64,000 bases of DNA from Nemopilema nomurai (taxonomy: Eukaryota; Cnidaria; Scyphozoa; Rhizostomeae; Rhizostomatidae). Shown one piece after another: positions 50,401 to 62,716 of the stretch (position 1 is its first letter; every line of letters starts with the position of its first letter). The notes under the pieces are model-generated. The model saw only the letters and a program-made list of their open reading frames with translations. It ran no database searches and was not told where the DNA came from. The stretch is taken from NCBI GenBank assembly GCA_003864495.1, contig ML133458.1:1329449-1393448 (forward strand), in the 5' to 3' direction. The position numbers and the translations under genes are program-made.

Positions 50401-51000
50401 GTAAATGTTAATCAGATCACGCTTAAATCTTTGAATTCATGCAAAGCTATAAAACTTGATGAAACTTTATAATTGTTTAATCACATATGACCAGCAAAAC
50501 GGATCTAATGTGAGAAAATAAAGAGATATTGTTTATTTTATTCCTTTTTCATAGGGAGGCAACATGGGTCTTAGGCTTTTCTCGATTATTTTCTGCCATC
50601 TTGCTACCTGATAAAGTTTAGGTATTCAGTGTTCTTGGGACGATTAAACCCAGAACTTGGAACTTGGAAACAATGAAAGTTAAAATGCAGATCTTGTGCT
50701 CTTTCAGGGGTCTCTACACCACACTGTATCAACCCAGTCAGAATGGCAGACACTTCTTCCTCTCTGTGTGTTCAGGGACACTTGAAACAATCGTTATAGC
50801 AGACTCTGCAGCCCTTCAATAATTTCTTACTTACAAAGAAACCAAAAAAACACCAATAATGTGTGCCATCACAAGAAGCATGATATCCAGGACACCTTTC
50901 CTATCACCCCCTATGCTCTACCATTCACTTTTCTTCTGTTGATTTATACAACAGACTTCAATTAAAAGACATCTACAGCCTGATGAATTCTACAAACATT
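47406..51000. other. Convergent intergenic region between EXOC4 and the CUB protease
   Basis: About 3.6 kb holding the 3' UTRs of the two convergent genes. An open frame at 50221-50472 (+) has no recognisable motif. I see no RNA gene or mobile element. Confidence 0.55.
50532..50537 (-). promoter_or_regulatory. Candidate poly(A) signal of the CUB protease gene
   Basis: AATAAA on the minus strand, about 460 bases after the stop codon at 51001-51003. It is a single hexamer match in AT-rich DNA, so it is weak evidence. A plus-strand AATAAA lies 13 bases away (50519-50524). Confidence 0.35.
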
Positions 51001-51934
51001 TTACTCAGTACCGTTCGCTATTTCACCCACATTCAATATACCCCTTATCCATTCACTGAAATGGGCCACATCAACGTAGTAGTCTTGACTCGTTCCACAA
51101 ATCTTTGGCCCATGTGTTAAAATTCCTGTCACTACGAACTGGCCGTCATCTAGTTGACAGAACAGTGGACCACCCGAATCACCTTCGCACGGCCCAATCT
51201 CCTTCGTAGCGTCAGGACTGCGGGCACAGACGATGTCCTGTCTCATTAAGCAATGGCCAATGAGCTTTAGTTCTGAGTACACCAAGCTTGGTGATGTCTT
51301 GCCGTTGTTGCCTTTTCCCCAACCTGCCATCCAGCATCTGGATTTTTCCAACAACTTTCCCGCAGCTGTTGAATCTGGCAGGCAAATTGGCCTAACCTAT
51401 GGACAAACGATTTGAGTGCATCAATAAGTGAATGACCAGTGCGTGTGCTATCCACAGTGCCTGCATTGGCTACACAGAGTCTTGTAGACTGTAAACTCGA
51501 GGAAAGGATTCGACAAAAGCAACCCTATAGGCACTCACTACGACGAGCACAAATCACATGGCAAGCTCTGATGAATCAATAATTTTTCAAAATGACCAAA
51601 AGGTTTCATACAGCTGTTGCAAAGAAATGTAAAATATTGGCACAAAATCTATTACCGAGTATGATAGCGCTATCTCCTCGTTTAGTTCCAAAACTGCCAG
51701 GTCATTCAGAAGGGAACCGGTATAGGCCGGGTGAATGTGCATTTGGTTTACAGATACGGTTTTGGCACTCAGATCCTTGCTCCCTTCACCGCCAACGTAG
51801 GCTTGATACGAACTTTTGTTTACTGACGAGACGCAATGCGCAGCAGTGAGAACCCACTTCTTTCCAATCAATGCTCCTCCGCATTGCACTTCATGAATGT
51901 TGGAAACCGAACGAAAATGCTGCGACACCACGAC
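51001..51934 (-). CDS. Serine protease domain exons
   Basis: Exon 51656-51934 (93 codons) runs VVVSQHF, VQCGGALIGKKWVLTAAHC (His57) to LNDLAVLELNEEI (Asp102). Exon 51001-51396 (132 codons) runs RPICLP, RCWMAGWGKG, GHCLM, IGPCEGDSGGPLFC (Ser195), GILTHGPKICG and YVDVAHFSEWI. Positions 189 and 190 (before CEGDS) are Gly-Pro, so trypsin-like Asp189 is missing. The usual SWG (214-216) reads THG. The enzyme should be catalytically competent by its triad but is unlikely to cut after Lys or Arg. Confidence 0.88.
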
Positions 51935-54900
51935 CTAATGGAACAAAAGTCACCATATGCCATAATTAGAGTATGACGTCAGCCATAATCATAAGTATCA
52001 TATTTTTTATTATCAGTATAAGTAGAGCTATTGTTCCTGCATTTGTGTTGCCATGAACAGGATCCAGAAAATGTTATAATCTTCCTGCTGCTGCAATGTT
52101 TCATATTCGAACCTTCCTCACTACCAACTCCAAACATAATTTTTTACAACCACTTTAATTGCTTTAATTAGAAACACTAGTATACCTTCCTCAAATATAA
52201 CATTAATAGGCAAAGCCTTCCACCGGCTTCAGTAAATTTTTCTGGACTCTGGGCACAAAAAGGGTACTAATGTTATCCAAGCATATAATGCTTTAATCCT
52301 GAAAATCTTCAGTGATAGGTGCAAGTAAATAACAGGGATTCTACCATTTCTATGACGATAGTTTCGCCATTTTTAATAAACTCCAATTGATAATTTCATC
52401 GAGTCAATACGTGCTTAAGTTCCTTTATTTCTTCTTTTGACATATAATTTTTCAATTCAGTCGGAGCGTGAAATAAAGACAATAATAAGCAAAAGGTGAA
52501 AAAACGATGACGCTCTTGCTCATTGAGAGCATAGACATACTCTTAAAGAACAAGCGACCATGAACAAAACATGAACAAGTGCATGTTCGAACTCAAGTGA
52601 CAAGCCACATGTTACTTGTACCTGAACCAGCCACGGCATGATCCCGCGATGAGCTTTCTCTCCACCAACAAAACGTTTTTGACGATTACTGTATAGGCTT
52701 GGTTGGAAGTTGGTGTATCCACAGCTTTTATCTGCTAATCAAGAATCTATCCTTACAAGAAAGTTCTTTCAATTTCTTAATCAAATTTGCTCGTTTGAAT
52801 GCAACAGATTAACTCGGCTGAAATTTGTTTCATGCAGTATTAACGCAAATCTAAAACTATGCTCTTGTGATCCAGTTTGAGACCAATAGCGGGAACATTG
52901 ATATAAATAGCTGATATCAATGAATGGGTAAGACCTTGCAAATGTCGTATGTATCTAATTTACAATTATGGTTATGTACCAACTCCCAATTTTTTGCAGA
53001 TATGTTTAGTAACATTGAAGTAATTTTCAATGAAAATGCTTTGGTGATTTAAGCACCATTTTCAAAAACGAGCTGTTTTCTTCTTTTTTATCCTTATCCT
53101 TCAGTTGCATATCTTTTACAGTCAAAACACAGCCTTTTACAAGTAATGAAAAATCATCTCCTTCTTTTTTCCCAATCAACTATAATGATGTAGAAGCGAC
53201 GTGAGGGGTTTTTATATAATAAAGTTCTTGAATAGCTAGGCTGTTTCATTAAAAAGATGACTAAGATGACTCCACGGAAAAGTGTTTAAAAAGACCCTGT
53301 GCCTTTCAAATTTGAAAAGATCCTCATTCTTTTCCAATATCATCGCAGTAAATTAACACCAACAATTTAATATGGAACCAACCATTTTCCTTCTGGGTAT
53401 CCGCTGACCATTCAATTTTGAATCCAGGGAAATTCTTTCTCCGATTGCATTTGAATGTTATGATCGCTGAGTCCCCTTCGATATTGAGCTCCTTCACAGT
53501 GTCTTTACCGCAGAAAGTTCCGATAGTCTTCTTCTTGGCATTTTTTATAATGAGGTAGTCCTTCCTGCAAAAATTGCACTTTGTTTACGTTGTAGTGTGA
53601 ATTCAAGCTTAGGCCCCTAGTAGCTTCAAGCCTTATGTTTGTCGAAATTTTAGCACAAACTCACCGCAAGCGACAGCAAACTAGAAGATGCAGCCACATA
53701 TCTTATTGAAAATATGAAAGCTGGTTTTATCAATATCGTTATTTTTATCATTTTCAAACAGGTGCTAGAATAGCAATGTTCCTAAAGATAGTGACCAAGT
53801 TAAATGTTGAACAAGGAAAATTTAACTTCAATTTGTTTTAAAATATACGTTTATATTTCCGTATATAATATTACCTATGAATAGACAATACTTTATGATA
53901 CGTTGTATTGAAAGAAAATATAATAGAAACATCAGTTAATGAAGAGCTTAAACTGCACTGCGGAGGTTTCTCACACAATCACATTCATCCCCCGTCTACT
54001 CCTTTATTCACTTTGCCAACTGTGAAGCAACTGTCTAATAAAATTTGAAAGACAATGTCCACGTTTACATCGCAAGACAAAAGCCTTGGGAATGAGTCAA
54101 CATTTCTGCGTCCACAGCTAAATTAAAATTGCCTCTGGCATTTGGAAGAGACTTTGGTTTCGAAAGTTTATTTGTCATGCAAAGCTTGGCGGTGGAGCAT
54201 GGGGTGATATTCGATATAGATTTATAGGTGGCTGTCACCAGGAACGGCCCTTTTCGTTTCAAGACAGACAATCCCTTGTCAGAAGTGCAGCCTCAGTGTA
54301 AGAGATTATGGTGATATAAATAATGAGATTATGGTGATATAAATATGACGGTGAAGAAATTGTCCCAATTTAAAACCTGCATATTATACAAAGTGAGAAA
54401 GAGTATTGGACAGGAAAAGTGTTGTTGGTAACGTCTAAAGGGTCAAAGGTCGTTTGTCCTTTTGCTTTACTTGGCAAGAGTGTGTCTTATTGGCTCTGCT
54501 CTAGCCCAATGTTAAAGCTGTTCCATTATTCAAGTGTCATTAAGTCATGTATGAGGTTGGAAACTGTCTAAAATGCTTTTTCATCATGTTTTTACTGATA
54601 ATGTAAAAAAGATACTAAATGAAAATGATCATTTTTTTACTAATAATGTAACCGAAGGTGTTCAAGTTGGAAGGGGACCAAATAGTGGCACCTTGAGAGC
54701 TCAGATAACCATATTTGACCTATTACGCTAGAAGCCTGCCAAAATTGGTCAAGTGCCCTTTTCGAAACCTGATGCACATTTTCAACCTTACAAAAACAAC
54801 TTCTTGTTTGCTTATGGAAGGTCAAATGGTTAATACAAAATGCTGGCAGCAAAATACGTCAACTTTTGGATGGGAATAAACCTCTGGTTAGAAAGAAGGG

Positions 54901-56806
54901 GCCCAGAATCCCCACAAAGCAGAGCTGGGACCAACCTTGGCCCCCATCTTTATAGCCCCATGCTCGCTCTGCTACAGTACCGCTGTCTTATTATCTATAA
55001 ACAGCCGACCATCATCCTTTACGGCATTGCCTGACCGAAGATGGTCCTATTGGCGCTTTGTGACACAATGCCGTTATCTCTTCGAGAACTTAAATGGCTC
55101 TGAATTGGTGCCGTAAATAGATTCCATTCACTTAACTACAATTAGAATAAGCTGAGATGTGATTTGCGAAATTGTTAATGATCAGTTACATTGTTAACCT
55201 GAGTAGGTCAGAAATTCTGAAAGATTGATCTTTATTTGCCGGGAGAAGTATTTTTAGTCCATGCAATGACCTTGAAGGACTAACAGGTTTTACTTCATTG
55301 AATGAGTATTCTTTAATGAAACCGAAACAAATGGATCGTGAAAGCGGCTTCATTTACATTAAATAATCGCTCTAGAGTAGATGGACGTATTATTCTTACA
55401 AAAAAACCTCTCAATTTTAAATTTCTACTTGCTTCTTTTTCTAGAATTCTCCCTTACTCTTCCTTGTCAAGTGTGACATTGCAAATACATTCATGTTCAC
55501 AATGTCACCGCCGTCATTTTCCTCCCAAGGTCAGAGCTGGGTTTTCCAAATGAAAGTGTTTTTTGAGTTGGAGGATTCCAAATTGGCGCTTGACCAAGCG
55601 TAACAGACTATTACTCAATGTGGGAATTTTAGGGAAGGAGCTGGCCAACATTGTCCAAATCACTAGTTGCGATTCCTGCTAACCCAAGTATATCAGAAAT
55701 TCGTATTCACTGGCTCAAAATTGTCAAATAACATCGGACAAAGTTGGTCCCATTACAGAGGGAGCCTCGAGGTTTACGCTCACCTGCATTTGGGAGAATT
55801 GCCTTGCAAATGAAACTGAATGAACTTCAGTCGTATTGTTCCATGACTGAACGGCGTGCTTATGCGCCAAGTGCAGAAGGTGTCCGATGGGTAGTTGTCC
55901 GGGTAGTTGGGCGATTGGATGATGCCATGTTGTCCGTGAATAGCACTGCTACAACCTGGAATGCGCAGGAGAAGTAAGAATTATGCAATTCAACGACGTA
56001 TTGGTCTTATTTGTTGTAGAGAAAGCTTCACTGTGGATTAGGCCTGTCGTATCACTGCAAGCTAGTTATTCAAGGCATTTTTATCACGATGACAAAGAAC
56101 GATGGACCCATTTTCCGGGTTATTAAGTTGGATCTGCAGAGTATGGTACAGTTTTTAAACCCCCGGAGCTGTATTGACAGAAAGACTCTAAAACGCATTC
56201 TCGCAAGGGAGGTTGGAAGGGGAAACGGGCTGGAAAAAAATCGTAAAAAATAATAAGCGGGAGGTGGGGCCACTTATTAGGCACCTAAGAGTAGGAGCCT
56301 AGAATTTTGGACAAAGGTAGTTGGAGCTTGAAAACGTTTCACCGCAGAAAGGTTGTCTATAAGAAGTAAATCTAGAATCAATTAGAATGGCAAAAAGTGG
56401 CCAGAAGTTAAAAAGAAATGCTTACCTCTGCTCGCAAACCATATCAAACGAAAGCTTGTCCTGAGCTTTGCTTCGCTTTGTCGGGTAGGACTGGCCCAGA
56501 ACCTAATCTCCGCTTCCCTTCCAAATGTCCTGGTTCTGAAAAATCCGTGTTTACCACAGTATTTGACACGCTTTTCTTTCCTACCATCAATTATTTGATT
56601 TATTGCCAGATGGTCCGAGAAACAATGCGTTAAGTCGTAAGTCAATTTCTTGCCACCTTGCAGCCATAAATAAATATAGATTTCATTATAGTTCTCTGGT
56701 GCCACAATTTTCCATTTGCAAAGCACTGCCTGCGAGTACGACGCGGGCAGCCGAGGGGACTCTATCATTCCACTTGCTCTTTGCTTCACTTCGCCACACT
56801 CGTGAC
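51001..56806 (-). CDS. CUB-CUB-serine protease (S1 family), six exons, N-terminus missing
   Basis: Minus-strand exons in order: 56426-56806 (CUB1), 55784-55955 and 53383-53564 (CUB2), 52622-52731 or -52734 (linker and activation site), 51656-51934 and 51001-51396 (protease, stop TGA as last codon). Splice phases run 1-1, 1-2, 2-1, 1-0, 0-0. CUB domains bind protein or carbohydrate partners outside the cell. The protease has the full triad: TAAHC, NDLAVL and GDSGGP. A Cys in SCGYTNF can pair with the Cys in RPICLP, holding light and heavy chains together as in MASP-, ovochymase- and hepsin-like enzymes. Oddities are FVGG instead of I/VVGG after the KR cleavage site and Gly at the S1 position 189. 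The signal-peptide exon must lie above 56806 and was not found. The substrate is unknown. Confidence 0.85.
52622..52734 (-). CDS. Linker and activation-site exon
   Basis: Encodes DKSCGYTNFQPSLY, then RQKR followed by FVGGEKAHRGIMPWLVQ. The KR dibasic site before FVGG is the predicted zymogen cleavage point. Two acceptors three bases apart (exon start 52734 or 52731) both keep the phase and differ by one residue. Confidence 0.8.
53383..55955 (-). CDS. CUB2 domain, two exons
   Basis: Exon 55784-55955 encodes GCSSAIHGQHGIIQSPNYP, DTFCTWRI and NSPKC. Exon 53383-53564 continues KDYLIIKN, GTFCGKD and FPGFKIEW. The four-cysteine CUB pattern (C-C, C-C) and the SPNYP and W motifs are complete. The 3' donor (aat g|gttggt, 53382) is the weakest join in this gene. 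Confidence 0.85.
56426..56806 (-). CDS. CUB1 domain, single exon
   Basis: Begins HECGEVKQRASGMIESPRLP after acceptor tttcag and continues VLCKWKI, THCFSDHLAI, VKYCGKHG to IRFWAS and FASR before donor g|gtaagc. Phase 1 at both ends is typical of CUB exons and allows domain shuffling. The cysteine pattern is complete. Confidence 0.85.
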
Positions 56807-57088
56807 CTGAAATGAGATTTGCAATAATATTCGACATACAGGTCAAATCCTTGAATTAGACGCAAATACATAGGAACTCTCCTACATTATTTGCCTATCA
56901 AAGTTTTAAGAAATATGAACTAAGAAAACTCCGTTTCGTATGATATTATAATACTGGGTACTAATCTTAGGGGAAAAGACCAAAGGTCCCATATTTTGAG
57001 CACCGATTTAACTCAGCTTTCTGATTTTTCTGCATTTTCGCAACATGCCTTTTGATACCTATCCATGTCTTTTCTGTTCTATTCTTAT

Positions 57089-57153
57089 AATTCGCTACCC
57101 TGGGTACCAGACTTACTACATAGTGGCTCTGGTACCCAGGGTAACAATTCGCT
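57089..57153. mobile_element. Short palindromic insertion with 8-bp flanking repeats
   Basis: Arms taccctgggtaccaga (57096-57111) and tctggtacccagggta (57128-57143) are perfect inverted repeats of 16 bp around a 16-base loop. The 8-mer aattcgct occurs immediately on both sides (57089-57096 and 57146-57153), as a target-site duplication would. This resembles a very small MITE; 8-bp duplications fit hAT-type transposition, but the ends do not match a terminus I know. Confidence 0.55.
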
Positions 57154-57536
57154 TACTCTGATGACATATTAATAAAAGTATTTCAAAGCAGAAGGCTCTC
57201 CGTTTCCCAAAAGTCTCATTCTAACCACTAGAAAAATATATGTTTATGCGACAAATTTTCACCTCTATTGCCCAAACAATACAAAGACACGGCCCAGAAA
57301 GAGCATGACAACAGACTGCAATCTTTCCTTAGAAGGGCAATCCTTTTCAGGTGCCCGCCCAATCGACTTGTATGCAAGCAACATCCGTACCTTTCCTTGT
57401 TTGCAGTACAAATAGTTTTCTAACTAGAAAGTATGCATTCAGGGATCAAGGTATACTGAGTTGGTATTATTATAGGTATTACGTAGAACTTGAAGGCTCA
57501 GTATCAACGTATGATTGCGAATGCCACTGTTGGTAT

Positions 57537-57635
57537 GAAGTCCCTTGAAATAGATACGAAGTTCCTTGAAATAGATACAAAGTCCCTTGAAATAGATACG
57601 AAGTTCCTCGAAATATACAATAAGTTCCTTGAAGA
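57537..57635. repeat. 21-bp minisatellite
   Basis: Four to five imperfect copies of aagtcccttgaaatagatac. It explains the repetitive peptide in the minus-strand open frame 57439-57744, which I do not consider a gene. Confidence 0.85.
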
Positions 57636-58506
57636 TGGAAAAAAGTATGAGCTTTTCATATGAAGTAAATTCTCTATAAAGGGCTATTGCCGGTAAGAAG
57701 TACCAGGGCTTTTGTATTGCCCAGAAAACATTTGACCAAAACAAGCAGGAGAGAGCAGATCACAAGCTTCTTTAGAGATTTCCGAGCGCTGATAATAAGT
57801 GAGATTGTGATCACGTTTGAATTCCCTTAAAAACAAATAAAAAGGAACCACGCTCAAGGCTGATAATAGACTTGACAAACAGGCTTATTTATTAACTGAA
57901 CATTTAACATGTGGCACATAATTGTATCCCACAAGAACAACGACAGCAGACAATTAGAAGCCGATTTGGAAAAGGAAGCTTTTCACCGCATGCATGTTTT
58001 CGTGCGATCTAAACCGATTTGCGAGCTGCTTTCGGGCAACGTAAATCTTATGCCGGATAGGAAATCCTTATTCAATTTCCACTTATCTTATGTTAACATC
58101 AGCATATGTCATTTGCCAATTCGAAATATCCCCGAATCGGTGAATACATAAACTTCACAAGATCAGCAAAACTTCCATTTTGCATGGGACACGAAGGGAG
58201 TTAAAAGAAAGAGTTCAGTGATGACGTCATTTATGCTAAATGGTTGTAGCCCGTGTAAATGTTGTTGCTGTTGTTGTTTCTAGAAGATGAGTTGCATGCA
58301 ATTACCCATAATGCTTTATCTTCTGGCAACTGTGTCTAGGCCAAGGATTTCTGAGCGTTAAATTTGAACGAAGTTATATTTCTGTCGTTTGCGTCAATGC
58401 TCCACATGTTTCTGGGCCACTTCAACTCGCGCCCAAAGAGACTCGACACTTTGCGATCGTGCCAGCATGATAAATATAAGTAGAAAATATTTGAACCTTT
58501 TTAACC

Positions 58507-61500
58507 ATGAGCGTGCGGGTGGTCAAAGCAATAAAGTTAATCGCTTTTTCACAGAGCCTTTGCTCGATTGCTTTACCGTCACCGCTCAAGCCACTAACCA
58601 AGCAAGAGGAATCTTCTATGTTATTATCGTCCCCATCACCTTTCATGTTTATTCAGGGCAACGTAGTTGTATACTATAAATCATTTCAAGGTGGAAATTT
58701 TTCGGGTTCCTCTTTTTACTTTCCGATAAGATGTGGTTTCCGATAACATGCTTTTCTTTATCATGAGTTACTTTGGAAAAAAGTCTTCAAGAATGCTCTA
58801 AGACTTTACTGGTTTTACTAGTTGTTTTTCTTCTCTATTTGCCACAGCTTTTCTCTACATGGAAACTTTGCTCTTTTTTGGATTATTCCCAATTCCCACT
58901 AGCGTCTACCTCATTTGGTATTTAATCGTAATTCCACTTAGTCAACTTGCTGATGATGGACCTAAGAAGGGCCTAAGAACGTACTGATTTATTATGGCTT
59001 AGCCACTCGATTTATATCTTCTGTTACTTTTAACATGGACTTGTCACTTATTTAATGTCACATGATTTATCAATTTATCCCTTCTTTTCATGCAACATTT
59101 CGTGATATTAGGACTTTGCTCCACTGATTTCGTCCTATTTTGGCCTAGATCCAATTGGCTCACAGTTACCACAGCATAACGAGAAGGACTCTAATACCGA
59201 AAAACGTACAGGTAAGGTTTGTTTAAGTATTTAAGATTTCTTGATATATTTTAAAGGAGTAAAACAAGAATTTTCAAGAATTTTTGAGGTCATTATTCAA
59301 CGACCACACGCAGTCGGCTGTAGATGCGACTTTATTTTTTCGTGTTGCGTTAATACACGTTGGGCGCCACCACCTTGGGACCTGCCCTTATATGGGCATT
59401 GATTTAAAGAGACTCCAATCCATTCGAATATATCCTTAATCATACACATATACGAGACTGTTCATAAATATTGTGGGGGTTACAACCCCTGTCCTTTTTG
59501 GCAAGGAAGTGAATTTTCCCATGGAAATGCCCTATTCCCATTGGAAAACCAACGTCTTTATGCCCCATTTCTACCTCGAAACCCCTGCCCTTAAAATATC
59601 TAGTTGCGCCCCTGACGATGCTGTTCATTTTTTACAAAAAGGCTCCAAAAGTAGAGTCCTTCTGTCTTTAAAGGACTAAAGAATTTTAGACAAGGACTGC
59701 CTGTCAAAAACGATTTTCAAAAACAAGTGGGTTAGAGAGATTTCTGAGGATAACAGCGAATGCTGACCACATAAAAGTCGCTGTTGCTGGCTTTAATTTT
59801 AAAGGATCTTTCCTGAAAGGCTGGGCAGGCTCTCTCTCTTGTCACTCAAAGGGCTGGGCCATTTCTCCCTTAATCGCCCCAGTGCGACATCAGGATCATA
59901 TAAATAGGATATCTGTGACTTAAATCTGGCATTTTCATATTTGAAATGCCAAATCACTGACCAATGTTGTTACAGTGCTAAATGTAACACTACCTCTCGT
60001 AAATATGGTTATTTTCCAATTTTCACTGATAATAGGCATTTGCTCCAGTAAGAAAGGCAACCTATGCGAAAACAAAATACCTCATGACCCAGTGCGTCCA
60101 CCCATTAATGGTCTCCCGCACGTGAGCCCCCGACTCAAGGCACCTGTGATTACTCTGACAGTTTCCATAAGACTTTCACGTTTGTGGCCAATTTCACACT
60201 GGCTACTGACCACTGCGAATCTTGATCACGGTTAAAAATATCTCTGTTTGATTTATTATGGCAATTCTTAGCAGTTTTCCTACATTGTATATCAAATTTT
60301 CCCCATTAATTGGGTATTGTTGCTGGTTTATTATGAGATTAAATGTATAATTGCCACGCAAATCTTCGCATTCATGTCTTCCAATTTAATCATATATCCT
60401 TATCTTCCTGTTATGCTTCCTTCTCACGTGTATCAGTAGGATGCATGCCAGATATGCTGGCTATATTTAGCCGGTAGATCAACACTGTAACCGCCGCCTT
60501 AATTCTCCTGAATCTTACCGAAGTAGTAGCGTGGATTTCGCGAAGTTTCTTGAGAACGAAACTTTCTTGGGAATTTAATATGCAACATAACAAAACACAC
60601 GCAGCCTCATTACTCTTCGAGGTCTTTCATAATTAGTTCACTTTTATTGCAAGTTTACCGGGGGTCGTGTAAGTTCACCGGGGTATTCCCAAATCTCAAC
60701 GATCATCTAAACGTCTTCCCATGAAAAATCAAAAATTGTCTTTTGTCTGCCCTGTTGGCATCACAGCGGTAGATCATTATATTTAGACGATGTCTCCGCA
60801 ATGCCCTTGGCGCGAATTTTCCTTAACCTCACAGCGCTTTCGCTGTTGTTAGCTGATATATTGTTTCAGTTCATTCCGACACTTGGGTGATTTTGAGGAA
60901 ACCAGGTCATGCGCAGCAATCTTCGCTGTTTCAGGTTACTACTTCGTCGAGATTCGGCTTAGCAACTTTGACAAACAAATACTAATATAACGACAATTAT
61001 ATATGAGAAAATACAACTAAGAACACAATTATATGCGATTAAATACCAATTTGCGTAGATTTATACGAACTTATACTACTATACCTACGATAATATGAGA
61101 AAATACTAATGCGAGGTAATTTATAAGGTAAATTTTGCAGCCACTGTAGAAAGCCTTAAAATTTGGCCTAACGAATAAATATTAGCATCGGCTCCATCAA
61201 GTCAGTTTTCAGGTTTTGCAGGCACGTTAATAAAATAAGTGTTTTGCTAAAGAATGGCGTTTCTTGAGTTCTGTTATTAAAGTAAAACTAATTAGGCCTG
61301 TAGAAAGCGCCACATTCACCCACATCGATTGTTTCACTGCATGTCGCAGTTTGCTCATCAAAATCGATCGCGCCCGTGAACGTGAAAATAACGTCATATT
61401 CCTGCGATGCAATTGGTCAGTGCACTGGCCAATCAACGGCCCTTGTTCTGTATGCACTAAAAATGTACAAACTATCTGCTGTTGCCTGTTCCAAGTTCTG

Positions 61501-62716
61501 ACATAGAGAACTTTGTAATGAAAGGATCGTGCCGGGGTCAGAGATTAGACTGCAAGGCACTCTATAGCATGTCAAATTTGTGAATAGATGCCCAAAGGAA
61601 CATAAGGAGAATCAAATCAAACAATGCACATCAAATTTGGACCCTTTACCCAAAAAACCGCACCTGAAGTTACGCTTTCTTAATACGTTTACATTCAATC
61701 AATAGTCCAAATCATTTTTTTGGCATATTTGCATGCGGACACAAATGGTCTTTCCAATGAATGCAACAATGACTCCGCTATAGCAGACTGTCCATATTCT
61801 AGAATCGGCCTTGCAGATCGCTCAGGAACTCACTAAGAGCCATCAAATCGAGCCTTCTTCCAGCGACACTTGACTGATGCATTCCCGCATGCAGTGAGCC
61901 CCGCAAACAAAAAAGCTCTGCTAAAAGCATATAAAAATATAAATCGCAGAAAGGAGTCTCCTTTCGATGACACCCTTCCCATTAGCCAAAAGCAGGGAGG
62001 GTCTTTGTCCCCCTTACTACTCGTGCTAAAATTTCCTTGATTTGTGGCACACCATTTGGAGAGGATGACAAAGCTAGAATGCTTTCTGCCCTTTTAAATG
62101 TATTTGTGAAGCAGACTGATTTGGGACAAAAGTGTCATCAAAGTGACAATGTAATAAAAACAGACCCAAAGCACTTCTATTTTTCATGTAAGCCGACCAC
62201 ATTTCATTCGAGAAACAAAGGCTCCCTATTTCTTTCGCTGTAATGGTGTTCTGTGCAGATCTCCTAGTAACCACGGCAGGATCTCTGTTAATCGCGTCAT
62301 AAGAAGTTCTTAGTCGCTATTCATGCCCTCTTCTCAGTTGTTTGTATTTGAAATCCAAAGGCAACACTTTCAGTCATCGAGTGATTTGGCAGCCCGGTCT
62401 GATGTCTGCACAATGACCGCATCGCCATCCACAAAGCCTTCTGACTCAATAACTAGCAATTGTTTCTTTAACAGTTTTGATTCATGTTTCGTATTTTAAA
62501 GGAGAGAGTCCCGTGGATGATCGTACGTCCCCCATTGTAAAGGAAGTGCCAATTAGAGAGACGAAACTTGGAGGGGCGGAAATAATAAAGCGAGAAAACA
62601 CTAACTATTTGGGTCTAAATCACCACTTTCGCGACAACGAACTCGGGCTTCAAGCAGGGTTTATAGATGATTACTTTACTACTAAAGGTGTTTCCTTGAC
62701 CACTTTTTATCAATAG
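58507..62716 (+). CDS. Tentative three-exon gene, small possibly secreted protein of 156 residues
   Basis: Exons 58507-58662, 59112-59211 and 62502-62716 join in phase 0 and 1 to a complete frame ending TAG. The N-terminus (MSVRVVKAIKLIAFSQSLCS) is moderately hydrophobic and could be a signal peptide. Exon 2 reads DFAPLISSYFGLDPIGS and contains QLPQHNEKDSNTEKRT. Exon 3 contains DDRTSPIVKEVPIRETKLGG and IIKRENTNYLGLNHHFRDNE. Dibasic KR sites could be processing points of a peptide precursor, but this is speculation. Exons 2 and 3 have good splice sites; the exon 1 donor (aac|gtagtt) is weak, so exon 1 may not belong. I do not recognise a family. Confidence 0.35.

Larger units (their letters stand above)
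56807..58506. other. Region upstream of the CUB protease
   Basis: It should contain the signal-peptide exon and promoter of the minus-strand protease gene, but I found no hydrophobic start peptide ending in phase 1 on that strand. It holds the palindromic element and the 21-bp minisatellite. Confidence 0.5.

Noticed and set aside
57439..57744. Minus-strand open frame with repeated YFKGL/YFKEL units
   Set aside because: The repetition comes from the 21-bp minisatellite at 57537-57635.
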